The notes beneath the pieces were generated by a model. It was not told the DNA's origin. It saw only the letters and a list, made by a program, of their open reading frames with translations, and searched no databases. A stretch of 48,544 bases of DNA from Zygnema cylindricum. Lineage: Eukaryota > Streptophyta > Zygnematophyceae > Zygnematales > Zygnemataceae. Made by a program: the position numbers and the translations under genes. The DNA lies in assembly GCA_037447655.1 (NCBI GenBank), contig JBBHKE010002948.1:227721-276264 (forward strand), given 5' to 3'. Numbering within the stretch: the stretch's first letter is position 1; each line of letters begins with the position of its first letter. This document shows, piece after piece, positions 35,428-47,327 of the stretch.

Positions 35428-36314
35428 TAGTGTTGTGTATCGGTAAAAAAATCATCGCGATAACACCGATACCGATAGTTATTGGATATCGAACGGTCAG
35501 CGGTCCCGATATATTTGTACTTTCTGTACTTTCTGTCCGGAGTGCTTTCTGTCTGGTAAACTGAACGGTAAATTTACGATAAATGTACGGTTTTTTACGG
35601 GAAATGTACCGAATTTGACGAAAAAGTACGTTGCACTTTGTAGTAATTTTTGGGCGGTTAACTGAACATAAGTTCAACGGGAACGTACGGAATTGCACCG
35701 ATAAACTGATTATCATGGAACGGTAAAAAGACGGCGGACACAAAGTACAACGGATGCAAAATAACATTATGTGTGCCGCCGGAATCGAACGGACGAAATT
35801 CAATGAGAAATTACGAGCGGACGGTCAGCGTGAGCGCGGGCATCTCGGAATGGCTTTGTTGGCTGCTTTTGCCAAAAAAGCCGGCGGATTGACACGTGGC
35901 AGGTTTCTAGTGGATCCCAAAAAATAAAGGGACAAAGCCACGACGTCGGATGTGAAAGGTACATCGTTTTAACTGGAGCCGTACTAAAGCCGTACACATC
36001 TTATGTCGGCTACTGTACTTTCGGATTGTACAAATGATCTGATTGGTAGGTACCCCAGGGGTTGTGAGTAGGGCACATCGGGGGAATAAGTCGTACAGTT
36101 GAGTGAACATGCCGTACATTAAACTGTACGGCTCGTACAGTTATCGCCGATAGTTATCGTTATCGGCATTATCGCCGATAAGTAGCCGATATTTATCGGC
36201 TACTTATCGGTGATAAGATCGGTAGCGATATATCATACCAATATATCGATTATCGGGTCTCCGAAAAAAGGCCCATATCGGTTATCGGCAAATCCTTACC
36301 GATACACGACACTA
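35428..36314. mobile_element. hAT-like element, family A copy 2 (long form, perfect 8-bp TSD)
   Basis: This 887-bp element has ends TAGTGTTGTGTATCGG and CCGATACACGACACTA. It is flanked by the perfect 8-bp duplication GTTTTTAT (35420-35427 and 36315-36322). Its left end corresponds to the right end of other copies, so it is inserted in the opposite orientation. It has about 400 bp of extra interior sequence. There is no transposase frame of useful length. Confidence 0.88.
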
Positions 36315-36831
36315 GTTTTTATGGTAGGCCTTTGGTAGGCGCACAAAACTTGGCACAAAACTCGCGTAGAGTAGGCACTGTATGTGTGGGCGCTTTTGCA
36401 CACTCTTGTACGAACGTACGAGTATGACGTATAATCATAGTACAGCGCACGCCGCCGGACGATTTTTTTTTGCGAACTGACACGGCGTAGGATGAGTTGT
36501 GATAGGGGCTTTTCATGTGATCGTCTTAGATCGCTAATTTGATCAACGACCCTCCGATCGTCTAAATCTGACGGTTTAAATCAAAAAAACCTCAAAACTC
36601 ACAAAAAAAAAAATTTGTCCGAATGTTTTTCAAAATTTAGACATGCATAAATTCTCTATCGATCGATGTGCAACTCAACCCTGTTACTATTTTTTTTCAT
36701 TTTGCGACCAATACAATATGGGTTTTAAGGTCATATTGTATGTTTTACATACAATAGACATATTGTATGGGCCTACTTTCACCTACTTTTGAACTATGGG
36801 AAGAATCACCTTCGAGGTTTTCCACAACTAA

Positions 36832-37796
36832 GGGCACTTTCCCATGTAACCGAAACTTTAGTCTTGTAACTTTGTTTTTAGCGAAGATTCTCCGTACTAC
36901 TTTCAGAGCATTCACATGTAAAAAAAATCGAATCGTTACTTTACATGGTGACGGATGTAGACGTGGGTGTAATTTGTGACGGTTTGTAGACAACTACAAA
37001 ACTCGCGACAATTGATGACGTTTACAAAATAGCGACGTTTGTAGACGTCTAGCTACTTGTGACATTGTACATTTTTAGGGTTTGTGACATTTTGACGTCA
37101 CGCTCACTTATGATAGCGTCGACGTCACTGAATCTAAAACATTCCACCATAGTTTCCCGATATTGTTTTATCGTCCGTTCTCACTCTACTTGCCATCAAA
37201 ATAAGCTAAAAGATAACCAAAAGAAATATTTTTTATATATCTTTATTTGATACCTTTCTTGCCTTTTTTTCATTGCAAGAACTGTGAGATATACGCGTTA
37301 ATGGGAGAGGGAGAGAGAGAGAGGTGCTTTCATGGACTTCGCTTTTGCGAAATGGAGTCCGTTGGTCGAGACTCCCTCCACGGTTACTGTACGGAAAAAA
37401 GCGCATGGAAAAAAGTTTCGCAGAGGCTGGAAACGTGTAGTAGGTTTTTTTTTTGGTACTCCGGGCACAAAAATTGTCAAAACCCTCCGTCGCGTGCGAA
37501 ATCACATGCATATTCGCCCACATCGTGGAACTTTGTTTAAAATCACCTAGCGAGGTGATTTTATATAAAGTTTGAAGATGAGCCGGAAGGACGCGAAAGT
37601 GGGTCGAAACGCGCTAAACGACAAATTGCATCACGCTAGACGACAAACTGCAGTACAGTTAAAGTTTCAAGGTAACGCAACTTGTACGGTGGTAATTTAA
37701 ATTTTTAGGTACGGCTGCGTGTTTTCTCGTTTTTTTCCAAGTTACAATGGAAAACGACAGAAAATAACTGTAACTTTAGCACATGGGAAAGTGCCC
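36832..37796. mobile_element. Harbinger-like non-autonomous element
   Basis: This 965-bp unit is bounded by inverted termini GGGCACTTTCCCATGT and ACATGGGAAAGTGCCC, each flanked by TAA (36829-36831 and 37797-37799). A 3-bp TAA/TTA duplication and a GGGC start fit PIF/Harbinger (Tourist-type) elements. The interior is rich in GACGTC and GTCACA motifs and holds a perfect 11-bp-stem hairpin at 37538-37563 (loop AGCG). No transposase is seen. Confidence 0.72.
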
Positions 37797-37867
37797 TAAA
37801 GTGTGTGACGTAAATCTATCCGTGCCAGTTTCCTGTACTGTAGGGAAGTACAGTACACTATGTATCA

Positions 37868-37898
<31 letters not shown>

Positions 37899-37931
37899 GG
37901 GGGCGCCGGGGGGGGGGGGGGGGGGGGGGGG
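37868..37931. repeat. C29 followed by G7-CGCC-G24
   Basis: An uninterrupted run of 29 C is followed by G-rich sequence to 37931, forming a near-perfect C/G foldback. It could be real G-quadruplex/i-motif-capable DNA, but an assembly or polishing artefact is equally possible. Confidence 0.9.
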
Positions 37932-37934
37932 ATC

Positions 37935-38102
37935 CGTACGATTTTCCGTACTATGAATGTACGGACACCCAGTTTTTGCGATATATATCACGATAATTTA
38001 TGTTGGTCCCGGTACGATATATCGAGGAATCTGCTCGATCGATATTCGATATATTGAATATCGAAATTATCGCGATATGAATTTACCCGATACCCAACAC
38101 TA
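37935..38102. mobile_element. Family A remnant (one end)
   Basis: TATCG-rich sequence ends in CCGATACCCAACACTA, a family A terminus. The other end is not seen and may have been lost at the C/G run. Confidence 0.5.
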
Positions 38103-38682
38103 CATGTCAGTGTGTCATCCGTACCTGGCGATACATATCGTGTTATAAAGTTAGCGGTAGCCGATTCGCCATACCCGCTTGCCAGAGGTCGCAAAAGTCA
38201 AAATTTTAGATAATTGAAACCGACCGTTTTTTTTTTTTCAAAATCTAAGTACCCGACGCCCCACCAGGTTATGTCACGCTCCTAAATTGTTAACCGTTAA
38301 CCGAAACGCGTTTACGAAAATAAAAGTTATCTCTCTACTACCCGTACCCGCTCGTACCCGAATAAGTACAAAATTAGTGGTACATTTCCCTTATACCTTC
38401 CACGATACCAAGAGTACAAAGTACAATAATGTTGGATAGTATGGACAGTACAAATCTTTCAATTTTTTTTCGTTTTTTGCTTACCCGACCGTAACCGATT
38501 TTTTTTTTTTTGTCAATCAACCGCCCGAATCCGCCCGGCCCCCCAAATTTGGCACCCGAATCCGTTCCGGATCCGACGCTGGCGGTCGGTTAACAATCGG
38601 TTACGGTTTCGGTTAACCGTTTGCGACCTTGCCCGCTTGCGAAGTTGGCATACAACGTTGCGGAAAACTACAGTATACTGTA
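38103..38682. other. Intergenic, nothing recognised
   Basis: This is low-information sequence with several T runs and repeated CCCG and TTAACCG words. I see no gene or element end. Confidence 0.4.
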
Positions 38683-38899
38683 CACGGTGTCTCACTATTA
38701 GTGTTAATAATTTGTTCGCCACTTAAAACATCTTTTCTCCGAACACATTTGTCCGATTTTCAATTTGAGATCGCCAATTGGAAACTGAGAACCTTACTTT
38801 TCAATTGCAACCGTCAGATCACAAATTCGACAAGTGTGTACGGAGAAATGATGTTTTAAGTAACGAAAAAAACATTAACCCTAATAGCGATACACGGTG
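38683..38899. mobile_element. TA-inserted MITE, family C copy 1
   Basis: This 217-bp element is flanked by TA (38681-38682 and 38900-38901). Its inverted arms are about 80 bp long, with CACTTAAAACATCTTTTCTCCG on the left and the complementary CGGAGAAATGATGTTTTAAGT on the right. It is the best-preserved member of the family. Confidence 0.78.
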
Positions 38900-39025
38900 T
38901 AGTGCAGTTATGTACTGTCACGTAACAGTATCGCGATATCATCTTAACACACCGATGCGTTAGGGCGTTGCGATATGGGATGGAACGTGTAACCCTGTTT
39001 TTTGATCACTTTTTTGATTTTTTTT

Positions 39026-39507
39026 TAGTGTTGTGTATCGGCAGGGTTTTATTGATAATCGATATGTACCTTTTTTTGGCTTGCCGGTAATCGATATATT
39101 GGCACGATACATGGACGCCGGTGTTATCGCCGATAAAAAACCGTTAATATCGGTTTTTCATCGCGATAACACCGGTACCGTTAACTATCGGCGATAATTG
39201 CACGGTTCGTACCGTACAATTGTACGGTTTATATCCGTCGTACTGAACCGCCGTTAGTCCGTTACACAGAGTACGGAACAGATCGTTACACAGGGCATGC
39301 CACGCTATATATAGTGAAAATTATATTGCAGTATATTTTAAAGTACTATTATATGGCGTACTATATTTTTTCCACTTATCGCCAATAAAGAATTTGTTGG
39401 TCTCGGAGCGATACATCGGGACCCCTGACCGTTCGATAACCGATAACTATCGATAATTATCGGTATCAGTGTTATCGCGATAAATATTTTGCCGATACAC
39501 AACACTA
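39026..39507. mobile_element. hAT-like MITE, family A copy 3
   Basis: This 482-bp element has ends TAGTGTTGTGTATCGG and GCCGATACACAACACTA, and its interior is collinear with copies 1, 4 and 5. The flanks are T-rich and no exact 8-bp duplication can be called. Confidence 0.85.
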
Positions 39508-41653
39508 GTAGTTTTTTTCAGTTTTTGGCATTATTAATGTTGGTTAAAAAGTACAGAACAATGCATTGTAATTTACTATTTTTTAAGTTGCGTCACGTAT
39601 GATATGCGACTTTTTAGTCCTGATTCGCAATACGCATAGCAGCAGTGACGCATCTATTACAGAAGAAATGCCACTTTTTCCTGGTTTTTCGACTGACTTA
39701 TTTGGTTATACTCTCTGTCCGGCTCTGTAGGTTTCCAATATCAGATGACAAATTTCTGACGAAGCACAGATGTTGTTTTCATCTTTATGATCATTAATAC
39801 ATACACTTTTATAATGATGCACATCACAGACAATATTATAACACACATCAATTGGTCGATAAGATAGTGGCATTGCATTACACTACTTATCTCCAAATTG
39901 TTGGTCATGTATTGTTGTACGATTTCACTGAAAAGTATCATGTATTATGTACTATTTCATGGAAAAGTACGCATATACAAATGTGCAAGTTTCTGCAAGT
40001 ATACAACAGAATAACTGCTTGCGTCACAGTCTCATGGTCAAAATTTTCTGCATTAGTTGTTCCCTTTCACACCCTTTGTCTCTCTTTTTCAACTGTTGGT
40101 TTCTTTCGCAGAGTTTTCCACTTTTGGTTAGTTCGATATTTTGAGTTTTTGCAGTTTGTTTTTCGGCTTTGCTTTCGTGTCTTCAAATGGTTTACCATCG
40201 CACGTTTTTAAAGACCTGGTTTGTCTAAAGCCATAAACCAAGTCATTAACCTAACTGTATTTCTTTTGCAATAAACCACAAACTCACAAATCCCGCGAGA
40301 GATTCGAAAATAAAAAAATTCAACAACCAATAACACCAACCAATTTGCAAATCGGCTCTAAGGCTTCCAATCCAATTATACATCCAACTTCATTTACATT
40401 TGTTTTTTTTTATCTAAAACTATCGATAGATATCAAAAATTAACGAGAAACGCGCCATTTATAAACCTTCAAATGAAAGAATGGTGATCTTAAATTGAAC
40501 ATTTGAAAGAATAGAAAGAACAGTCCTATCACATTATTTCACTACCTTGGTATATTACTATCTCGGTATATTACTACCAAAAATCTTCTAGGCAAAAACC
40601 TAATTTTGCACAAAAAAACCAATGATATTTTTTTCATATTTCCTTCCGCTGACTATGAGGAAAGAAAGAAAAAAAAAGAAAAGAAAGAAAAGGAAAAAAA
40701 GAAAAAAAAGAGAAGAAAGAAAAGTGAACAATGAAAGAAACGAGAGATTTATAACTCTTAAGGAAATGCTATTTCCCATGATATAAAAGCTATTGCACAT
40801 ATAGCTGCCAATATTAGGGTTATCACCCATTTTCTCCCCCGAAAAGGGGACGCGTGAATGTTAAGGGGATGAGAGTCGAAGAGACAATTTTCAGGTACAG
40901 GAAATTTTCGAGCTATAACTCTGCAAGAAACCAAGGGTTAAAGAACGGGTTAAGAATTATTTTTGGGAAAAAAGAAAACTCTTTTAAATTCACATTTGTT
41001 TATGCTCCATACTGGTGGAGTTGCTGTATGATGACAGTTATTTCCTGATAATCAATATGTTCTTTTTAAGGGGTTTTAGATCGTTAGTGAAAGCTGATAA
41101 ATCAGGATAAACAAACAATATAGCTTAATTTTAAATTAAGGAGGAGAAATAAAACTTAATTTGTTGATTTTTGAACTTAAATTTATATATTCACATGACC
41201 AAACGTATTTGTTACCAACTCGATTTTTTACTGAAATGCGAAAACAAAACGTCTATTGCCTAATAATCTCATATACATTTGAGAGTGCCACATGCAATTT
41301 TTTTTACGTTTTGTAACCTGAAGTAACCAAAAAAAACCCTTAAGGGCGTAAATACATTCTCGACAACCATTCTACTCATTCAATTGCAACATCCCCGACA
41401 ATAAATTGGACAATTTAGTTTTCACAAAACAACAATTGTTTGGTTGCCGTGTAATCATTTCCAACAGAAAAATAACGACCGTGTTAGCAAGTTTTATTTT
41501 AGAATGCTTGGAGATGCTGTTTAGTTTAAGGTTTTGTAACTTGGTTTTAAGATAGTTACAGAGATAGTCTCAAAGGATATCTATCTTATAGAGTGTTTTC
41601 AGTCGCAAGATTTTCATATCCTACTGGTTTCATAACCGAAAAAACTGAAAGTA
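39508..41653. other. Intergenic, no gene recognised
   Basis: This is about 2.1 kb of AT-rich sequence with an A/G-rich patch at 40660-40740. Short frames on both strands (for example 39852-40211, +) have no recognisable motif. Confidence 0.4.
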
Positions 41654-41844
41654 CACTGTATCATTATTAGAGTCAAGGAATTGTTAGCGTGGGGTTCATA
41701 TTAATCTTATTGATTCTATTTCAGTTCCAAATGACGTGGCTGGTTTTAAACCATTTAAAGTGTCATTTTTCAATACTTTAGGTTCGAGGGTAAAATTGAG
41801 GGTCACCTATATAGTGTTATTTATTCTAATAACAATACATGGTG
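41654..41844. mobile_element. TA-inserted MITE, family B copy 7 (diverged)
   Basis: This 191-bp element has ends CACTGTATCATTATTAGAGTC and CTAATAACAATACATGGTG, flanked by TA. It shares the GACGTGGC...TTTTAAACCA interior block of other family B copies. Confidence 0.65.
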
Positions 41845-42015
41845 TACTATACCTTCTCGCTCATGGATGACTTTAAGTTCAAGATTTTACAAGTTCGTGA
41901 ATCTGTCCTTTTCACCTTACTTTCGGATATGGGAAACTGAACTCAGTAAATTTTGTCTATTGTTTGATGTATTGGGTCCTTTTATGCAATTTATTTTTTC
42001 TCTTTGTTGAAATAT

Positions 42016-42481
42016 TAGTGTTGTGTATCGGCAAGGTTTTGCCGATAATCGATATGTACCTCTTTTCGATATATTGGCACGATATATCGAAACCGGTGTT
42101 ATCGCCAATAAAAAACCGGTAATATCCGGTATATCGGTTTTTTATCGCGATAAACACGGGTACCGATAACTATCGGCGATAATTGTACGGTTCGTACCGT
42201 ACAATTGTACGGTTTATTCCGTCTTACTAAACCGCCGTTATTCCGTTACACAGAGTATGGAACAGATTGTTACACGTGGCATGTAAATACAATACAATGA
42301 AAAATATAATACAGAATATTATAAAAGTACTATTATGTACCGTACTATAACTTTTCCACTTATTGCCGATAAGGAATTTGTTGGTCTCGGAGCGATATAT
42401 CAGGACCCCTGACCGTTCGATAACCGATAACTATCGGTATTGATGTTATCGCGATAAATTTCTTGCCGATACACAACACTA
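42016..42481. mobile_element. hAT-like MITE, family A copy 4
   Basis: This 466-bp element has intact ends TAGTGTTGTGTATCGGC and GCCGATACACAACACTA, flanked by an 8-bp duplication differing at one position (TGAAATAT left, TGAAACAT right). Confidence 0.88.
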
Positions 42482-42691
42482 TGAAACATGCTATAGGTAA
42501 ATTTCAAAATATAGATCGAGTCACGAGCCAGTTATCGACAAAGATGACACATAATCGATTACGCAAGATAGCGTCACCGTTGTGAAAGTCTATAAATAAC
42601 CAAACCAATAGAAACCATCACCTGTCCTTTCCTTCCCTCTTTCACAAAAGGCGTCTACATCACCTTTGTACCCAACAAACTGACCACCTCC

Positions 42692-42726
42692 ATTCCATCT
42701 CCTTCCCTTCCCTTCCCTTCCCTTCC
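42692..42726 (+). repeat. (TTCCC)n microsatellite
   Basis: About five perfect CTTCC/TTCCC pentamers lie within pyrimidine-rich sequence. Confidence 0.7.
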
Positions 42727-42924
42727 ATCTGATTACTTTCCATCCCTCCTATCCCTCCCCTTTCACCACTCTCCGTTGTGCAATACGGAACGTAGACACT
42801 CACATTCTGGAGCAGTGAACGAGGCAGGCGGGAATAATGAACATAACAGCAGCGCCCGCATACGCCCCCGTTATTCCCACCAACGAATTTACGTCCAAAC
42901 CAGCACGCTAAAAAGTTGGAAGAA

Positions 42925-43043
42925 GAGGAGAAGATGAAAAAGAGGAGAAGACGAAAAAGAAGAGAAGTTGAAAAAGAGGAGAAGACAAAAAAGAGGAGAA
43001 GATGAAAAAGAGGAGAAGATGAAATAGGGGAGAAGACGAAAAA
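42925..43043 (+). repeat. 17-bp tandem repeat, seven units
   Basis: The unit GAGGAGAAGATGAAAAA is repeated seven times with one to three changes per copy. Because 17 is not a multiple of three, the open frames that cross it are artefacts of low complexity. Confidence 0.85.
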
Positions 43044-43079
43044 AATGAAGAGGCAAAAAGGTAAGGAGAAAATGAAGGA

Positions 43080-43262
43080 GAAAATGAAGGAGAGGGAGAG
43101 GGAGAGGGAGAGGGAGGGAGAGGAGAGGGAGAGGAGAGGGAGAGGAGAGAGAGGGGGAGGGAAGGAGAGGAGAGGGAGAGGAGAGGAGAGGAGGGAAGAG
43201 GAAGAAGAGGAAGCGAAAGTAGAGGATAAAGAAGAGGAAGAAGGAGAGGAAGAAGGAAGGAA
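43080..43262 (+). repeat. GAGAGG purine tract
   Basis: Almost pure A/G on the plus strand, in GGAGAG/GAGGAG units. Confidence 0.85.
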
Positions 43263-43329
43263 GGAAGAATCTCCGGAATGGACGCACATCAGGCAATGGA
43301 TTAGAAATCGACAGATCAGAAGACTAAAA

Positions 43330-43398
43330 AATCCAAAAACTGAAAAAAACCCAAAAACTGGAAAAAACCCAAAGACTGGAAAAAACCCAAAAACAGCC
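43330..43398 (+). repeat. 18-bp tandem repeat, about four units
   Basis: The unit is approximately AACCCAAAAACTGGAAAA. Being six codons long, it yields a KNPKTG peptide repeat in one frame, but no gene context supports coding. Confidence 0.75.
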
Positions 43399-43740
43399 TA
43401 AGAGAAATTTGAAAAAAGGAAAACCCCAAAGGTAGAGAAAAGTACCATAAAAAGAAAAAAAAAGGAAAAGAATAAGAAAAAAACCTAAAAGATTCCAGAG
43501 AAACCTTCTAATACCTCTAATCCTTAAAAAAAAAAGTGTACCTCGGCAATAACACAACAAACAATGGGAGGGGCCACTGCAAGTATGGTCACCATTGCCC
43601 TCCTCCTCCCTAATTTGTCCACACTATTTGACGTCTCTCGGCTGCCTTCGTCCCCGTCCGTTTTTTGAGGAACTGTGACGCGTGTCACACCATGTTAGCA
43701 GAGATAAGCACACACACCGAATTAAAAAAAAAAGTTTGTG

Positions 43741-44160
43741 AAAGAGAGGGAGGGGAGGGGAGGGGGAGGGGGAGGGTGAGGTCGAGGTCGAGGTCTATAT
43801 GAGGTCTATAACGAGGTGTTATAGGAAAGAGGTCTTATATCTATAGCCAGAGTAAAAAGTACCTAGGTGAAGTGAAGGAGGGGAGAGAAAGGGAGGGAGG
43901 AGAGGGAGAGAGGACCCATTTAAAGAGTAGGGACAAGAGGAGGAGAAAAATAAGAGAGTGGAGGGGGGGGAGGGGAAAATGAAAGGCGATTCACGAAGAG
44001 AGGAATGGAGGAGAGGAAGGGAGGGAGAGAGAAAAAGAGAATGGACAGCAAGCGGAGGAAGAAAGGAAGAGGTAGGGAAAGAGCGCAAAAATAGGAGGTA
44101 CAGAGAGAGAAAAGAGAGAGGGAGAGGACGGAGAGGAGGGAGAGCGTGTAGAAACAAACA
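43741..44160 (+). repeat. Purine-rich low-complexity tract
   Basis: G/A-rich on the plus strand, with GGGGA units at 43748-43778, GAGGTC units at 43777-43795, and GAGAGG/GGAGGA units from 43870. Confidence 0.75.
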
Positions 44161-45039
44161 GTGATGAAGGACAGGGGAGATGAGATAGGGATATTTGAGC
44201 ACCTTTTACTGTAATAAGTTGAAGAAGAGTATCCAAGTTGTTTCGAAGAGTAATAGAAAGCATCGGAAAGTTCGATGAAAGTGTGAATACTGAAAACAAA
44301 GTGAAAAGAGAAAGAGAAAAGGGTGAGAGAGGAAGTGAGAGAGAAATCCTATGCTGTAAATTAGATCATTTTTATACGATAGATATTGACAGTCTAAAAA
44401 TAGATTGAGGGAGACAAAAATTAGACAGAGAGAGAGAAGCAGGGAGAAAAGTGGGGGGAAGCGAGACGGTCATCTAAAAACTACTACATGCATTCCTTCC
44501 CAAGTGGGTTCATTCTAGAAAAACCAATTTGAACATAGTTAACTATATAAAGTTTCCAAAAAGAGACGAAAACATATGTAAATGTGGAGATAAAAGGAGT
44601 ATCCACAATATGAAGAGCATTTCGAGTTGTTTTAAAATTTGGGGCGTTGAGTAAGAGAAAAAAATAGATTTTGGTCAACCTTACCTGGAAAAAGAAAGAG
44701 AAGGTCACCAATCCATCCATACTGTGCTTCTTTGGTTAAGAATAATCTCAAATGACAACTTCTTGAACTTCTCCATGTGTATATTCAGTTACTACTGTTT
44801 CATTGAAATTCCATTATTATTATAGTTATTACTTTTCGGACTCTCCATGTGTTTGCTCAGTTACTAATGTTATATTGTGATTCTTTTATTACTAAAATTT
44901 CGTATTATTTCATATTATTTCATTGATAATTTGGTTTTTTTTCGTGGTTTCTCCACATCCGCAAAATTATGCGTCAGCACAGAAACTGGAACTACTGAAG
45001 AGTCAAAAGTCAAAAGTCAAAAAACAAATGCGAGAAGAG

Positions 45040-45690
45040 GTAGAGGTAGAGTAGAGAGAGAGAGTGGGGGGGGAGAGGACGGAGAAGGGGAGGGAGGGAG
45101 GGAGGGAGGGGGGGAGGAGGAATGGAATGGAATGGAGGGAAGGAATGGATGGATCTCCCCGGCCTGAGACTTGAACAAAAACACTGAGGGGGAGGAGAGA
45201 GGAGGAAAGAGGAGAAGCAGGGAGAGGCGAGAGAGGCAAGAGGAGAGAGGAGAAAGGGGGAGAGAGGAGAGGAGAGAGGAGAGGGGAGGGGAAAGAGGAG
45301 AGCGGAGAGAGGAGAGTGAAAAGAGAAGAGAGCGGAGAGAGGAGAGGAGAGGAGGAAAGAGGAGACATGAGAGAGAAAACCGGAGGACAGAGAGGAGAGA
45401 GGTGTGGAGAGAGAGGGGGAGGGAGTGAGGGAGAGGGAGGGAGGGAGGGAGGGAGGGAGGGGGGAGGGAGGAGGGGGGAGGAGGGGGGAGAAGCAAGGAG
45501 AGAGGAGAAAAAGGCCATTGAAAGAGAAAGTCGAGAGGAGAGGAGAGAGGAGGGGAGAGAAGAGAGGAGAGAAAGAGGAGAAAAAGGCCATTGAAAGAGA
45601 AAGTCGAGGGGAGCTGAAACAGAAAGTGGAGCGTGACGAGGGATTAGAAAGAGAGGAAGAGGGAGGGGAAAAGGACAAACATCGGATGGG
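45040..45690 (+). repeat. Long purine-rich (GAGAGG/GGGA)n tract
   Basis: About 650 bp of almost entirely A/G plus-strand sequence, including two copies of AAAAAGGCCATTGAAAGAGAAAGTCG near 45508 and 45579. Apparent proteins of up to 255 residues on the minus strand are Ser/Leu/Pro strings and are not genes. Confidence 0.85.
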
Positions 45691-45849
45691 AGGAAGTTTT
45701 ATATTGTATGAACCTCTCACCGAAAGCCAGACCGCACGAAATGAAGAGAAGCATATAGATAAAAAAAATTCCCACAAATGCGATAAATGTCACTTTGGGA
45801 ATTAGAGACTTTTCTCTCATTGGAGTGATGATTCCTGGAAGACTGCATT

Positions 45850-46085
45850 CACTCCCTCTCCCCCCGTCCGTCTCCCTCTCCCTCTGTCAGTTTCTCCTTC
45901 TTATCTCTACAATTCTTCCTTCTCCCCATCCTTCCCTCTCCCCGTTTCTCATAATTATCTCCATAATTTTTCCTGTTTAACTCTCATTTCCCTCTCCCTA
46001 CGAGACCTCTTTCCTCCCTCCTGTCTCCCTCTCTCACTCCCTCCCCTCTCTCTTGTTCCCAACTTAGTCTCTCCCGTTCTCTCCT
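45850..46085 (-). repeat. Pyrimidine-rich tract (strand switch)
   Basis: The plus strand becomes C/T-rich (CTCCCTCTCC units) only about 160 bp after the purine tract ends, so the two tracts could pair as a very large imperfect foldback. Confidence 0.7.
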
Positions 46086-46132
46086 CCCCAGCTCAGCCAT
46101 TCCCTGTCTTTACTACACTCACCGTTATCAGT

Positions 46133-46410
46133 GTAAATGAATTATTAGTGTAAATTTGAATGTATAATACCAATTATTAGTGTACAGAAATTAAAGTGTA
46201 AATGTGGTATTAGAATGTAATTTTTCTCATATAGTAGTGTTCAGGAAATAATAGTGTAAATGTGGGATTCAAATGTATAACATTAATTTGTTAGAGTACA
46301 GGAATTAGCAGTATAAATATGTAATTAGAATCTAAATTTTTGATTTATTAGTGATGAGGAAATAATAGTATAAATGTGCGACTTGAATGTATAAAACTAA
46401 TTTAGTGTAG
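46133..46410 (+). repeat. Tandem repeat of about 118 bp, roughly 2.3 copies
   Basis: The landmark GGAAATAATAGT(G/A)TAAATGTG recurs about 118 bp apart, with related GTATAA and TTATTAGTG blocks between. It is AT-rich and non-coding. Confidence 0.6.
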
Positions 46411-46747
46411 TAGGATGTGAGGACTTGTATTCCACGCCCTTGAATAGTGTTACTAACACTATTTTGTATATTTTGGTAAAATAAAGCTTCAACCATATTT
46501 GTGTTATCAACAGTTGGAAAGATGGGGATTGTAGTCTTTCGCAATTTTCTCTTTAGGTTTTGTTGTTTAAACTACATCAGAACCAAAGAAATTCCACTTA
46601 ACATTATTTATTTAAGATTCCTTTATTTGCTTAATATTTAGCTCGATGTGCACATCTCAATCTACAACTTTTAGTTATATTGTGTTACTTTTTGAGTACT
46701 TAATACTTATTCTATTCAATTTTTTCTGCTTCTGACTGAGCATATAC

Positions 46748-47218
46748 TAGTGTTGTGTATCGGCAAGGCTTTGCCGATAATCGATATGTACCTTTTTTTA
46801 GCTTGCCGATAATCGATATATTGGCACGATATATCGAAACCGGTGTTATCACCGATAGAAAACCGAGAATATTGGTTTTTTATCGCGATAAACACCGGTA
46901 CCGATAACTATCGGCGATAATTGTACTGTTCATACCGTACAATTGTACGGTTTAATCCGTCGTACTGAACCGCCGTTATTCAGTTACACAGAGTACGAAC
47001 AAATTATTACACGTGTCATGCCACGCTATATACTGTGAAAAATATAATACTGTATATTATAAAGTACTATTATATAGCGTACTATAATTTTTCCACTTAT
47101 CGCCGATAAGGAATTTGTTGGTCTCGGAGCGATATATCGGGACCCCTGACCGTTTGATAACCGATAACTATCGGTATCGGTGTTATCGCGATAAATTTAT
47201 TGCCGATACACAACACTA
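46748..47218. mobile_element. hAT-like MITE, family A copy 5
   Basis: This 471-bp element has intact termini and an interior closely matching copies 3 and 4. The flanking octamers GCATATAC and GTACATAC match at six of eight positions, fitting an ageing target duplication. Confidence 0.87.
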
Positions 47219-47327
47219 GTACATACGTTTCTACTTAAGAATTGGCTTAGAATTCATAATTTTAAATTTTAGGCCAGTTCTTCCCACTTCAAAAACATTT
47301 TAGCCCTTTCTTTTTCCCTTGTACACA

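Noticed and set aside
42660-43289. 209-codon open frame on the minus strand
   Set aside because: It crosses a 17-bp tandem repeat and a GAGAGG tract and has only Ser/Phe/Leu strings; no gene evidence.
45010-45777. 255-codon open frame on the minus strand (and overlapping 159-171-codon frames)
   Set aside because: Its translation is Ser/Leu/Pro low complexity created by the purine-rich tract; several frames are open at once, and there is no domain or splice context.
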